Origin: Erythrobacter sp.
GTDB taxonomy: Bacteria; Pseudomonadota; Alphaproteobacteria; Sphingomonadales; Sphingomonadaceae
Direction: 5' to 3'
Length of the DNA stretch: 64,000 nt
Assembly (NCBI RefSeq): GCF_035194505.1
Contig: NZ_CP136573.1
Coordinates: 2,529,001-2,593,000 of the forward strand
Shown here one piece after another: positions 1 to 8,906 of this stretch. Both the position numbers and the translations under genes were made by a program. Under the pieces are notes generated by a model, which was not told where the DNA came from, searched no databases, and was given only the letters and a program-made list of their open reading frames with translations. The stretch's first letter is position 1. Each line of letters starts with the position of its first letter.

Positions 1-1
1 G

Positions 2-1099
2 TCGGTGAGCGGGAATGACCGGCAATTCGTGATCGGGGTCTATCTCCTCACCGCTGGCATGGGCGCGCTGGTGCCCGGCGCGCTGGCCGACCGTTTCGGA
101 CGGCGGCCGATCCTGCTGGGTTCGATCGCGGTCTATATCGTGCTCTCGGTGATGAGCGCGCTGGCGCCGACCTATGACGCGCTGATCGCGGTGCGCGGGT
201 GCCAGGGCTTCTTTGCCGCAGGGATCGTCGCCCTGCCGCCCGCGATCATCCGCGACCGGGTGGGCGGCGACAAGATGGCGCGCATGATGAGCCTCATCTT
301 CGTGATCTTCCTGATGGTGCCCGCCGTCGCGCCGACCGTGGGCGAGGCGATCCTGCAAGTGGGCAGCTGGCGGGCGATCTTCGGCTTCATGGCGGTGCTG
401 GGCGTGGCGGTGGGTCTGTGGGTGCATCTGCGTCTGCCGGAAAGCCTTTCGGACGAAAACCGCCAGCCGATCATGCCGCGTATCATTCTCGCCAACATGG
501 GCCGCGCGCTCGTGCTGCCGAGCGTGGCGGGCTACGTTATCGGCTCGGCGCTGGTGTTCGGCGCGCTGTTCGGCTTCATCAATTCCTCGCAGCAGCTGAT
601 CACCGAGACCTTCGGCGCGGGCGACATCTTCCCGCTGGTCTTCGCGATCTGCGCCGGGTCGATGGCGCTGGCGAGCTGGTCGAACTCGCGGATTGTCGAG
701 CGGTTCGGCGCAAGGCGGGTGAGCCACGCGGCGCTGTTCGGCTTCATCATCGTCAGCGCCTGTCAGGTGATGTTCGCCTTCCAGCCAGAGGAGCACCTGT
801 GGCACTTCGTCCCGCTGATGGCGATCAACATGGCCTTGCTCGGCTTCATCGGCAGCAATTTCGGCGCGATCGCGATGAACCCCTTCTTTGCCATCGCAGG
901 CGCGGCGAGCTCTGCCCACGGCTTCGTGCGCATGACCACCGCGGCGCTGCTTGGCGGGGCGATCGGTTATGCCTTTGACGGCACGGCGCGGCCCCTCGCG
1001 CTGGCCCTGCTGGCGAGCGGACTTGTCTGCCTGGTGCTGGTGCTGTGGAGCGAGAAGGGCAAGCTGTTCGGGCCGAGCGACGCGGAACTTTCGCGCTGA
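2..1099 (+). CDS. MFS drug-resistance transporter, Bcr/CflA type (5' end cut off)
   Basis: Inner-membrane proton-coupled exporter of the major facilitator superfamily. The visible protein begins in what should be transmembrane helix 2, followed directly by the MFS motif A region (GALADRFGRRP). Helix 1 therefore lies upstream of the window, and the GTG at position 5 is unlikely to be the true start. About ten or eleven further hydrophobic helices follow, and the stretch with RDRVGG...AP.VG....WRAIF is typical of the Bcr/CflA drug-efflux branch. The substrate cannot be told from sequence. The gene converges with the carboxylase gene to its right; the gap holds three hairpins. Confidence 0.8.
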   Translation, partial: SVSGNDRQFVIGVYLLTAGMGALVPGALADRFGRRPILLGSIAVYIVLSVMSALAPTYDALIAVRGCQGFFAAGIVALPPAIIRDRVGGDKMARMMSLIFVIFLMVPAVAPTVGEAILQVGSWRAIFGFMAVLGVAVGLWVHLRLPESLSDENRQPIMPRIILANMGRALVLPSVAGYVIGSALVFGALFGFINSSQQLITETFGAGDIFPLVFAICAGSMALASWSNSRIVERFGARRVSHAALFGFIIVSACQVMFAFQPEEHLWHFVPLMAINMALLGFIGSNFGAIAMNPFFAIAGAASSAHGFVRMTTAALLGGAIGYAFDGTARPLALALLASGLVCLVLVLWSEKGKLFGPSDAELSR

Positions 1100-1103
1100 T
1101 ATC

Positions 1104-1199
1104 GGTCGCGTTAGCGACCGCAAGGCCGACTGGCCGCCCGCGGCGACGCGACCTTCAGGTCGCATGAGCGAGGATTTCGCACCCCGGATGGGGTGCGGA
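1104..1199. repeat. Three consecutive perfect hairpins between convergent genes
   Basis: Seen directly: ggtcgc-gtta-gcgacc near 1106, gcgacc-ttca-ggtcgc near 1147, and cgcacccc-ggat-ggggtgcg near 1178. All three have four-base loops. They fill the gap between two convergent genes. They may form a bidirectional termination zone or a REP-like mobile palindrome. No clear T-tract follows, so simple intrinsic termination is not proven. Confidence 0.6.
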
Positions 1200-1202
1200 A
1201 CA

Positions 1203-2753
1203 TCAAGATGCCCCCAACCGTCGCCAAGCCAGCCCCGCAAACTCGCAAAGCAGCGGCCGCGTGTCGCGCGGGTCGATGATGTCCTCGACGTTGAAGCGCT
1301 CGGCCGAGCGGAAGGGCGAGGTGACCTTGGCGAGCCTTGCGCGGATCTCCTCCAGCAAGGCTTGCGGGTCCTCGGCGGCCTCCAGCTCCGACTTGTAGGC
1401 GACCTCAAGGCCCCCCGCGATCGGCAGGCTCCCCCAGTCGCCGCTCGGCCAGCAATAGCGGTATTGATACCGCTCGGCATTGCTCATCGCGCTGCCCGCA
1501 ATCCCATAGGCGCGGCGCAGCACGATGCTCGCCAGCGGCACGGTGGCGCGGTAGATCGCGTTCATCGCGTTCACCCCGTAGCGGATCGTCCCTGCCATCT
1601 CTGCCTCGCGACCGATCATGAAGCCGGGGTTGTCAACGAGATGGACGATGGGCAGGCGGAACTGGTCGGCGAGGCGCACGAAGCGTTCGACCTTCTCGGA
1701 GGTCTTGGCTTCCCATGACCCGCCGAGATAGGAGGGATCGCTCGCCACGACGCAGACCGGCCAGCCATCGAGCCGCGCAAAGGCGGTGATCGCGGCGCGG
1801 CCCCAGTGCTTGCCGATTTCGAACACCGTGCCGGTATCGAACAGCATCTCCATGCAGCGGCGCATCGCATAGACCTGTTTCGCATCATGCGGAACGAGGG
1901 ATAGCAATGCTTCCTCGCGCCGGTCGGCGGGGTCGTGGCACTCGGCGCGGCGGGCAGGCTGGCCGACATATTCGGGCATGAAGCTGAGGAAATGCCGCGC
2001 GCGGGCGAAGGCCTCGGCCTCGCTCGCCACCTCGTCATCCACCACCCCGTTGCGGGTGTGGATCGCCGATCCGCCGAGCGCTTCCTTGGCTTCTTCGTGA
2101 TTGGCCGCGCCGCCCTTGTAGGCCTCGCCCAGCCCGTCGACCACGGCAGGGCCGGCGGCGAAGATCTGCGAGAGGCCTTTGACCATGATCGAATAGTGGC
2201 TGGCGACCGTGCGCGCCGCGCCGAGGCCCGCCGTCGGCCCCAGCGCCAGCGCCACCACTGGCACGGTGTCGAGGTTGGTCACCACATCGCCCCAGCCGGG
2301 CACCGCCGGGATATAGGTCGCGCCGATCTGTTCGAGCGTCTTGACCGAACCGCCACCGCCGGTGCCGTCGATCATGCGGATGATCGGCATCTTCAACTGG
2401 TGCGCCATCATCTCGGCCTGCACCATTTTTCGCGCAATCCCCGCATCCGCCGCGCCGCCGCGGATGGTGAAATCGTCGGCTGTGGCGACCACGGGGCGGC
2501 CGTTGATCAGCGCCTTGCCGAAGAGGAAGGGGGCGGGGGTTACGCTGGCGAGGTCGCCATTGGCATCATATTTCGCGGAACCTGCAATCTTGCCGATCTC
2601 GCGGAAGGAGCCCTCGTCGCAGAGCGCCGCCAGCCGCGCGCGGGCGTCCATCTTCCCGCGCCCGTGCTGGCGGGCAACCTTGTCCGCGCCGCCCATCTGC
2701 TCGGCGAGAGCCTCGCGGGCGCGCAGTTCTTCGAGTTCCTTTTGCCAGCTCAC
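1203..2753 (-). CDS. Acyl-CoA carboxylase, carboxyltransferase (beta) subunit
   Basis: Carboxyltransferase subunit of a biotin-dependent acyl-CoA carboxylase; it moves CO2 from carboxybiotin to an acyl-CoA. Length is 516 aa, usual for the propionyl-/methylcrotonyl-CoA carboxylase beta family. Both crotonase-like halves are visible: an N-terminal half with GTGGGGSVKTLEQIG and a C-terminal half with HLVDNPGFMIGREAE. Its partner, the biotin carboxylase/BCCP subunit, lies just upstream on the same strand, separated by a long inverted repeat. Acetyl-, propionyl-, methylcrotonyl- and geranyl-CoA are all possible substrates; sequence alone does not decide. Confidence 0.9.
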   Translation of the reverse strand: MSWQKELEELRAREALAEQMGGADKVARQHGRGKMDARARLAALCDEGSFREIGKIAGSAKYDANGDLASVTPAPFLFGKALINGRPVVATADDFTIRGGAADAGIARKMVQAEMMAHQLKMPIIRMIDGTGGGGSVKTLEQIGATYIPAVPGWGDVVTNLDTVPVVALALGPTAGLGAARTVASHYSIMVKGLSQIFAAGPAVVDGLGEAYKGGAANHEEAKEALGGSAIHTRNGVVDDEVASEAEAFARARHFLSFMPEYVGQPARRAECHDPADRREEALLSLVPHDAKQVYAMRRCMEMLFDTGTVFEIGKHWGRAAITAFARLDGWPVCVVASDPSYLGGSWEAKTSEKVERFVRLADQFRLPIVHLVDNPGFMIGREAEMAGTIRYGVNAMNAIYRATVPLASIVLRRAYGIAGSAMSNAERYQYRYCWPSGDWGSLPIAGGLEVAYKSELEAAEDPQALLEEIRARLAKVTSPFRSAERFNVEDIIDPRDTRPLLCEFAGLAWRRLGAS

Positions 2754-2760
2754 AACCCAC

Positions 2761-2859
2761 TCCCCGTTCGCCCTGAGCTTGTCGAAGGGCTGTCCTTCTT
2801 CTTTGGGGCTAACGCTAGAAGAAAGTGCAGGGCTTCGACAAGCTCAGGGCGAACGGGGA
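2761..2859. repeat. Long intergenic palindrome with perfect 27-bp arms
   Basis: The left arm (2761-2787) and right arm (2833-2859) are perfect reverse complements over 27 bases. The core of each arm is ccctgagcttgtcgaag or its complement. A 45-base spacer lies between. It sits between the two carboxylase subunit genes and would fold into a very stable hairpin in their shared transcript. The core resembles a dispersed intergenic repeat I associate with sphingomonad genomes. It may tune the ratio of the two subunits or be a non-autonomous mobile palindrome. Confidence 0.85.
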
Positions 2860-2863
2860 GGAA

Positions 2864-4804
2864 TTATTCCGAAGCCGCTGGCACCACCTTCGCCAACACC
2901 GCATCAACCTGCACCTGCGCGCCTGCGCTCACAGTCAACCCCTCGACCACCCCGTCGAAGGGCGCGGTGAGGGCGTGTTCCATCTTCATCGCCTCGAGCA
3001 CCAGCAGCCGCTGCCCGGCAGTGACGGCTTGGCCCTCGCTGACATCGACCGCGATGACCTTGCCCGGCATGGGTGCGATGATCGCGCCGTCTGCGGCGGA
3101 GGCTTGGCCGGTGCCGTCATTGCGATAGAGTGCAAACCGCCACGTCCTTCCTTCTTCGACCGTAAACAGGCCTTCGAGCGTGTGCAAAAACTCCTGTTGG
3201 AACTCGAAATCCTCGCCCTTCGGCAAGAGCGATAATTCAACCTCGTAGCGCTCGCCGTCTGCGCTGATGGCAATCTTCTGAACTTCAGCCGCATTCAGGC
3301 GAATACCTGAGGGCACGTCCCACAGCCCGATGAAGCCTTTGGTGTGGGCGGCGCCCAATGGAATCTCGTCCCGCAGCTTGCGAGCCGCGAGCGCGACCAA
3401 ATCGGGGTGCGGTTTGGCTTCGGGGGCAAGGTCCTCGGCATAGCGTTCGATGAAACCTGTGGTGATGTTCCCGTCCCTGAAAGCGTCATGATCGAGCGCC
3501 TTGACGATGAACGCCGCGTTGGTCTTGACTGGCCACACCAGCGAATGCGCCATGGCATTGGAAAGACGCTCGATCGCCTCGTCACGGTCTGCCCCAATCG
3601 CGATGACCTTTGCGATCATCGGATCATAATAAGGATGGACGACGTCCTTAGGTTCCACGCCGGTGTCGATGCGCAGGTTTTCGTCCTCGTAGAAAGACGA
3701 AAAACGCCCAAGGTTCATCAACTCGATCTTGCCCGTGCTCGGCAAAAACCCCTTCGCCGGATCCTCCGCATAGAGCCGCGCCTCAATCGCATGGCCGTTG
3801 ATCGACAGCTCGTCCTGCCGCTTGGGCAGCGGTTCGCCGCTTGCGACGCGCAATTGCCATTCGACCAGATCGACCCCGGTGATCTCCTCGGTGACGGGGT
3901 GTTCGACTTGCAGGCGGGTGTTCATCTCCATGAAGAAGATGCGGTCGGCGCGCAGGCCTTCGCTGGCATCGGCGATGAATTCGATCGTGCCTGCGCCCTC
4001 GTAATCGACCGCTTTCGCGGCGCGCACGGCGGCGGCGCAGATGGCTTCGCGGGTGGCGGCGTCCATGCCGGGGGCGGGGGCTTCCTCGATCACCTTCTGG
4101 TGGCGGCGCTGCAAGGAACAGTCGCGCTCGAACAGGTGGACGACGTTGCCTTGGGCATCGCCGAACACCTGCACCTCGATATGGCGGGGCGAGGTGATCC
4201 ACTTTTCGAGCAGAACCTCGTCATTGCCGAAACTGGCCTTGGCCTCGCGGCGGCAGGATTCCAGCGCTGAGGCGAAATCGGCGGGGGCGTCGACCTTGCG
4301 CATCCCCTTGCCGCCGCCGCCCGCGACCGCCTTGATGAGGACGGGGTAGCCAATGGCCTCGGCCTCCGTGGTGAGCCGCTCGAGAGACTGGTCCGCGCCG
4401 AGATAGCCGGGGGTGACGGGAACGCCCGCCTCGATCATCCGCGCCTTGGCCGCGTCCTTCAGCCCCATCGCGCGGATGCTTGCAGGCTTGGGGCCTACCC
4501 AGATGATGCCCGCGTCCAGCACCGCCTGCGCGAAGTCGGCGTTCTCCGAGAGGAAGCCATAACCCGGATGGATCGCATCCGCGCCGGTCTGCTGGGCGGC
4601 CGCGATGATCTTTGCGCCGACCAGATAGCTTTCGGCAGCGGGGGAGGGGCCGATATGCACGCTCTCGTCGGCGCTGCGCACATGCAGCGCCTTGGCATCG
4701 GCATCGGAATAGACCGCGACCGTGGCAATCCCCATGGCGCGCGCCGTGCGCATGATGCGGCAGGCGATCTCGCCGCGATTGGCGATCAGGAGCTTGGTGA
4801 TCAT
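2864..4804 (-). CDS. Acyl-CoA carboxylase alpha subunit: biotin carboxylase plus biotin carrier
   Basis: ATP-dependent biotin carboxylase fused to a C-terminal biotin carrier domain; 646 aa. Visible: the N-terminal MITKLLIANRGEIACR, the ATP-grasp glycine loop AVAGGGGKGMRKV, the FFMEMNTRLQVEHPVTE block of the active site, and near the C-terminus the biotinylation motif EAMKMEH. The ATG at 4804 was chosen because it starts exactly at the conserved N-terminus and overlaps the stop of the upstream gene as ATGA, a sign of translational coupling. It supplies carboxybiotin to the carboxyltransferase encoded downstream. Confidence 0.92.
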   Translation of the reverse strand: MITKLLIANRGEIACRIMRTARAMGIATVAVYSDADAKALHVRSADESVHIGPSPAAESYLVGAKIIAAAQQTGADAIHPGYGFLSENADFAQAVLDAGIIWVGPKPASIRAMGLKDAAKARMIEAGVPVTPGYLGADQSLERLTTEAEAIGYPVLIKAVAGGGGKGMRKVDAPADFASALESCRREAKASFGNDEVLLEKWITSPRHIEVQVFGDAQGNVVHLFERDCSLQRRHQKVIEEAPAPGMDAATREAICAAAVRAAKAVDYEGAGTIEFIADASEGLRADRIFFMEMNTRLQVEHPVTEEITGVDLVEWQLRVASGEPLPKRQDELSINGHAIEARLYAEDPAKGFLPSTGKIELMNLGRFSSFYEDENLRIDTGVEPKDVVHPYYDPMIAKVIAIGADRDEAIERLSNAMAHSLVWPVKTNAAFIVKALDHDAFRDGNITTGFIERYAEDLAPEAKPHPDLVALAARKLRDEIPLGAAHTKGFIGLWDVPSGIRLNAAEVQKIAISADGERYEVELSLLPKGEDFEFQQEFLHTLEGLFTVEEGRTWRFALYRNDGTGQASAADGAIIAPMPGKVIAVDVSEGQAVTAGQRLLVLEAMKMEHALTAPFDGVVEGLTVSAGAQVQVDAVLAKVVPAASE

Positions 4805-5298
4805 TGCGCGGGTGCCTCCGGCGCGCCGAGGGCAGTGCAGCGTTCGGGCAGTTCCATCGTGAAGCTGGTGTTGGCGACCTTCCATCCGCTTTCGGTTTTT
4901 ACAAGGCTCAGCGAGTTGATCCCGCAATGGGTGGTCTTGCCGCCCGCCATGAAGCGATACGGCCCCCACACCTGCGCCATGTCGCCATCGACCAGCACGG
5001 CGGTGTAGATCATCCGCTCATCGAGGCCCGGCGGTGACTTGAGCCAGTTTTCGAGATGCTTGGCGACCGGCACGAACACCACTTCGGGCGCCGCCGGTTC
5101 CATCCGGTCATGGATGGTGATCATCCCCGCACCATCCATCTGGCGGGCGAGCGCGGTCTTGTCGTCGCTGCGCAGCGCGGCGAAGAAGGCGTCGGCGGCA
5201 GCGATGGCCTCTGCCGCGACGGGCGTGCGCTCGGGCGCAGTTTTGGCAGCGACAGGCGCCGCGGCAAGCAGCGCGGCAAGTGCGGAAATGGCTTTCAT
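4801..5298 (-). CDS. Secreted NTF2/SnoaL-like protein
   Basis: Protein of 165 aa with an N-terminal signal peptide (MKAISALAALLAAAPVAAK). The rest looks like the NTF2/SnoaL cone fold: a helix with AADAFFAALRSDD, then strands ending in MAQVWGPYRFMAGGKTTHCG. Such proteins bind small ligands or act as scaffolds; the function here is unknown. It is the first gene before the carboxylase alpha subunit and overlaps its start by 4 bp, so the two are co-translated. Upstream lies a long palindrome. The ATG was chosen because the signal peptide starts there; longer in-frame reading upstream runs into the repeat. Confidence 0.7.
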   Translation of the reverse strand: MKAISALAALLAAAPVAAKTAPERTPVAAEAIAAADAFFAALRSDDKTALARQMDGAGMITIHDRMEPAAPEVVFVPVAKHLENWLKSPPGLDERMIYTAVLVDGDMAQVWGPYRFMAGGKTTHCGINSLSLVKTESGWKVANTSFTMELPERCTALGAPEAPAQ

Positions 5299-5321
5299 GC
5301 CTGCCGGATTAGCCCCGCCCT

Positions 5322-5385
5322 CCGTTCGTGTCGAGCGCAGTCGAGACACCTCGCGCGGCCTCTCGACTGCGCTCGAGGCGAACGG
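5322..5385. repeat. Palindromic repeat, tcgagcgcagtcgaga family, copy 1
   Basis: A 16-bp arm (5331-5346) is perfectly complementary to 5361-5376, with flanking ccgttcg/cgaacgg extending the stem (5322-5328, 5379-5385). It lies between crtB and the NTF2-like gene on the same strand. A second member is at 29674-29717, sharing the ccgttcgtg and tctcgactgcgctcga blocks. Such copies may act as terminators, but are more likely a dispersed palindromic repeat. Confidence 0.85.
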
Positions 5386-5392
5386 ATTTGGT

Positions 5393-6343
5393 TCACCGTG
5401 GCCGGTAATCCGCGATCCCCCAGTGGATGCCGCCTTGGGGCACCTTCTCGCGGTTGATGACCGCCGAGAGGAATGCCCGCACGCCGTAGAGCGCCTTCTC
5501 GCTGCGGGGCACATAGGTGCGGCTGTTCCACGCCTCGGGTCCGCGCTTCCTCACCTTGCGTCCGATCGCGCCATAGATGCGCGCGGCAGAGAGCACCGCC
5601 CAGCGGCTGCGGAAGGGCAGGCGGGCGGCGCCCACACGCGCTGCCGCCTCGTGCTTTTCGACCAGGGCCACCAGCCGCGCAGCCATTTCGGCGAGCTCCT
5701 TGCGGTGGTGCGGCTTGGTGTGCTGGCCGGGCTCGATATCCTCTTCCGCCAGCCATTCCTGCGGCAGGTAGCAGCGCCCCGCCCCGTCATCCTCCACGAT
5801 GTCGCGCGCGATGTTGGAAAGCTGGAAGGCAAGGCCCAGATCATTGGCGCGGTCGAGCGTTTCCTGATCCTTGGGATCGACCCCCATCACCACCGCCATC
5901 ATCACGCCCACCGCGCCGGCCACATGGTAGCAATAGCGAAGCATGTCGGCCTCGGTGCGCGGGCGCCAGTCCTCAGCGTCCAGCTGGAAGCCTTCGATCA
6001 CATCCTCGGCCATCTGCGGGGTGAGGCCCACTTCGCTGGCGACCACGCCGAGTGCATCAAAGGCCGGATCGCCGGTCGGCTCGCCTGCGAAGGCCAGCGC
6101 GGTCAGGCGGCGGATGTGCGCGAGGCGCTCGGCGAGGTCCGACTGGTCGCCCAGCTCGCCGCCCATCTCCTGATTATCGGCAATGTCATCCGCCCGGCGG
6201 CACCAGGCATAGAGCAGCCACGCCCGCTCGCGGGTTTCGCGGTCGAACAGGCGTGCGGCGGCGGAAAAGCTCTGCGAGCCCTTCTTGATCGACAGCCGTG
6301 CATGCTCGACCAGTGCGGCGCGGGTTGCCGGATCCACCGCCAT
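5393..6343 (-). CDS. crtB: Phytoene synthase
   Basis: Joins two geranylgeranyl diphosphates into phytoene, the first committed carotenoid step; a cytosolic or peripheral membrane enzyme. Length is 316 aa, normal for bacterial CrtB. Both Asp-rich Mg-diphosphate motifs are present: DDIAD at residues 52-56 in the context AWCRRADDIAD, and DIVED at 181-185 followed by GRCYLPQEW. It is the last gene of the leftward crt operon, 9 bp after the LOG-family gene, with crtI and crtY further upstream. Squalene synthase-like HpnC/HpnD enzymes share the fold, but the neighbours favour CrtB. Confidence 0.92.
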   Translation of the reverse strand: MAVDPATRAALVEHARLSIKKGSQSFSAAARLFDRETRERAWLLYAWCRRADDIADNQEMGGELGDQSDLAERLAHIRRLTALAFAGEPTGDPAFDALGVVASEVGLTPQMAEDVIEGFQLDAEDWRPRTEADMLRYCYHVAGAVGVMMAVVMGVDPKDQETLDRANDLGLAFQLSNIARDIVEDDGAGRCYLPQEWLAEEDIEPGQHTKPHHRKELAEMAARLVALVEKHEAAARVGAARLPFRSRWAVLSAARIYGAIGRKVRKRGPEAWNSRTYVPRSEKALYGVRAFLSAVINREKVPQGGIHWGIADYRPR

Positions 6344-6352
6344 CGCGCGAGC

Positions 6353-6934
6353 CTACAGCTCCTCGGCCTTCATGCGGAAGATCGGAGTGTGGGGCTCATA
6401 GGCCGCCATCTTTTCGAGCAGATCGGCGATGCTTTCCGCCGCGATCAGAATGTTCTGGTGCGCGGGCCGTACGAAGCCGACTTCGGCCATGGTCGCGTTG
6501 AAGGCGAGCAGGTGATCGTAGAAGCCGAAAGCATTGAGCAGGCCGACGGGCTTGGAGTGATAGCCCAGCTGCGACCAGCTCATCGCCTCCCACAACTCGT
6601 CCATCGTGCCGACCCCTCCGGGGATGGTGACGAAGCCGTCGGAGAGGTCGGTGAAGCGCTGCTTCCTCTCGTGCATCCCGCTGACGGTGACGAGTTCATC
6701 GCAATCATGGTTGGCGACCTCGGCCTTCACCAGATGTTCGGGGATGATCCCGATCACCTCGCCGCCCGCGTCCTTCGCGCCCTTGGCAACCGCGCCCATC
6801 AGCCCGAGCTTGCCCCCGCCATAGACGAGGCCGATGCCGCGCGCGGCCAGTTCCGCGCCGACATCATGGGCGAGGCTGAGATAGCGCGGGTCCTCGGGCG
6901 AGGCCGATCCGCAATAGACGGCGAGACGTTTCAT
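6353..6934 (-). CDS. LOG-family protein (TIGR00730 Rossmann fold)
   Basis: Rossmann-fold protein of 193 aa of the lysine-decarboxylase-like/LOG family, which cleave nucleoside 5'-monophosphates to base and ribose 5-phosphate; plant and some bacterial members activate cytokinins. The signature PGGVGTMDE is at residues 105-113, and LVYGGGKLGLMG at 37-48 is the nucleotide-binding loop. Its ATG overlaps the stop of the small secreted gene upstream by 4 bp, and crtB follows after 9 bp, so it is translated as part of the carotenoid operon. Why a LOG enzyme sits in a crt operon is not known. Confidence 0.85.
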   Translation of the reverse strand: MKRLAVYCGSASPEDPRYLSLAHDVGAELAARGIGLVYGGGKLGLMGAVAKGAKDAGGEVIGIIPEHLVKAEVANHDCDELVTVSGMHERKQRFTDLSDGFVTIPGGVGTMDELWEAMSWSQLGYHSKPVGLLNAFGFYDHLLAFNATMAEVGFVRPAHQNILIAAESIADLLEKMAAYEPHTPIFRMKAEEL

Positions 6935-7344
6935 CGGCGCGTGTCTCCAGCGCCGCAGGCGAACGCGATGATGCGGCGATCGCCATTATCGGTTTCGAGC
7001 TCGGCGGCCCGCAGCTCGATTTCATCGAACGTCGTCCCGGGTTCGCCGCTTGGCTGGAGCGTCACCACCTGTTCCATCCCGATCTCCTTGCTGGCGCAAT
7101 CGACGACAGCGATTGTATCGAACACCATCGGGGCTTCCAGCTTGACTTCGGTGCGCAGCAGCACCTGCTTGAAGCGCTTGCCGCCAATCTCGGTTTCCGA
7201 ACGCCACGCCTCGTCGATCCAGCCGATGATATTCGGGTCTTCGTGAGCCTTGGCCCAGCGGTGGGCATGCCCGGGCGCGGCGAGCGGCGAGGGGCCGAGC
7301 TCCAGCGCCCCGCCAGCAAGCAGCAGCAGCAGCGACCCGATCAC
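6931..7344 (-). CDS. Small secreted protein of unknown function within the crt operon
   Basis: Predicted protein of 137 aa, starting with GTG at 7344 inside the stop of crtI (GTGA overlap). The N-terminus is a short hydrophobic stretch rich in Leu, consistent with a signal peptide. The mature part is mixed alpha/beta with two cysteines (VDCASKE and FACGAG) that could form a disulfide. It is not recognised. Its position, overlapping crtI upstream and the LOG gene downstream by 4 bp each, suggests obligate co-expression with carotenoid synthesis. Confidence 0.75.
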   Translation of the reverse strand: MIGSLLLLLAGGALELGPSPLAAPGHAHRWAKAHEDPNIIGWIDEAWRSETEIGGKRFKQVLLRTEVKLEAPMVFDTIAVVDCASKEIGMEQVVTLQPSGEPGTTFDEIELRAAELETDNGDRRIIAFACGAGDTRR

Positions 7345-8906
7345 TGTGTCCCCACCTTCGCCAGATCCTCCAGCATCAGCCCGGCGGTTGCCTTGGCGCT
7401 GCCGACCACGCCGGGGATGCCTGCGCCCGGGTGGGTGCCGGCGCCGACGAGGTAGTAGTTGTCGATCACGTCATCGCGGTTGTGGCCGCGCAGCCAGGCG
7501 CTCTGCCACAGCACGGGTTCGAGGCTGAAGGCGCTGCCCATGTGGGCGTTGAGATCGGCCTTGAAGTCCTTGGGCGCATAGCTGAACTTGGTGACGATCC
7601 GGCTGTGGATGTCGGGGATCAGGCGGCGTTCCAGCTCGTCGAGGATCATCTTTTCGAGGCGGGGGCCGACCTCGTCCCAGTCGAGCGGCATCTTGCCCAT
7701 GTGGCTCACCGGAACAAGCGCGTAGAAGGTGCTCTTGCCTTCGGGCGCCATGTCCGGATCGGTGACAGTCGGGTGGTGGAGGTAGATCGCGAAATCTTCC
7801 GGCACCACGCCGTTCTTGTAGATGTCGTCGAGCAGGCCCTTGTAGCGCTTGGCGAACAGGATCATGTGGTGCGGGATGCCCGGCCAGGTGCCCTCCAGCC
7901 CGAAATGCACCACGAAGAGCGAGGGCGAATAGCTCTTGCGGTTCAGCGACTTTGCCATCTGCTTGCCGCGCTCGCTGCCCGACAGCAGATCCTTGTAGGA
8001 ATGCATGATGTCGGCGTTGGAAGCGACCGCATCATAGCGCTGGCGGAAGCCGCTCTTGGTCTCGACCTCGGTCGCCTTGGTGCCCAGCGTGTGTACCTGC
8101 ACCACCGGATCACCGACGCGCATCGTGCCGCCCAGCCGCTCGAAATGGCGCACCATGCCCGCGATCAAGCGGTTGGTGCCGCCGCGCGCCCACCACACGC
8201 CGCCGTCCTTCTCCAGCTTGTGGATCAGGGCATAGATCGAGGAGGTGTTCATCGGATTGCCGCCGACCAGCAGCGTGTGGAACGACAGCGCCTCGCGCAG
8301 CTTTTCGGACTGCACATAGCTGGAGACCATCCCGTATACGCTCCGCCACGCCTGTTCCTTGATCAGGGCCGGGGCGGCCTTCAGCATCGACTTGAAATCG
8401 AGGAAGGGCACAGTGCCGAGCTTGAGATAGCCTTCCTCGTAGACGCGCTGCGAATACTCGAGGAAGCGTGCATAGCCCGCGACGTCGGCGGGGTTCAGTT
8501 TGGCGATCTCGGCGTTGAGCTGCTCTTCGTCGTTCGAATAGTCGAAGTTGGTGCCGTCGGGCCAGTTGAGGCGGTAGAAGGGCATGACCTTCATCAACTC
8601 GACATCTTCGGAAATGTCGTGGCCGGTGAGCGCCCAGAGCTCTTCAAGGCACGGCGGATCGGTGATCACCGTCGGCCCTGCGTCGAAGGTGAAGCCGTCC
8701 TTCTCCCAGAAATAGGCGCGCCCGCCCGGCTTGTCGCGGCTTTCGATCACGGTGGTGGCGATCCCGGCGGATTGCAGCCGGATGGCAAGCGCCATGCCGC
8801 CGAAGCCCGATCCGATCACGCAGGCGGTGCGGCCTTCATAGCGCTGCGCCAGTGCAGGGTCGACGCCCTTGGCAGGCGTAAGGTTGAGCTTCGCATCGGC
8901 GTTCAT
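7341..8906 (-). CDS. crtI: Phytoene desaturase
   Basis: FAD-dependent membrane-associated enzyme that desaturates phytoene to lycopene; 521 aa. The N-terminal dinucleotide-binding motif is VIGSGFGGMALAIRLQ followed by ESRDKPGGRAYFW; the C-terminal signature is GAGTHPGAGIPGVVGSAK. The start at 8906 was chosen because it precedes the FAD motif by a short leader and overlaps the crtY stop by 4 bp. Reading further upstream gives low-complexity shadow sequence inside crtY. It acts between CrtB and CrtY in the same operon. Confidence 0.95.
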   Translation of the reverse strand: MNADAKLNLTPAKGVDPALAQRYEGRTACVIGSGFGGMALAIRLQSAGIATTVIESRDKPGGRAYFWEKDGFTFDAGPTVITDPPCLEELWALTGHDISEDVELMKVMPFYRLNWPDGTNFDYSNDEEQLNAEIAKLNPADVAGYARFLEYSQRVYEEGYLKLGTVPFLDFKSMLKAAPALIKEQAWRSVYGMVSSYVQSEKLREALSFHTLLVGGNPMNTSSIYALIHKLEKDGGVWWARGGTNRLIAGMVRHFERLGGTMRVGDPVVQVHTLGTKATEVETKSGFRQRYDAVASNADIMHSYKDLLSGSERGKQMAKSLNRKSYSPSLFVVHFGLEGTWPGIPHHMILFAKRYKGLLDDIYKNGVVPEDFAIYLHHPTVTDPDMAPEGKSTFYALVPVSHMGKMPLDWDEVGPRLEKMILDELERRLIPDIHSRIVTKFSYAPKDFKADLNAHMGSAFSLEPVLWQSAWLRGHNRDDVIDNYYLVGAGTHPGAGIPGVVGSAKATAGLMLEDLAKVGTQ

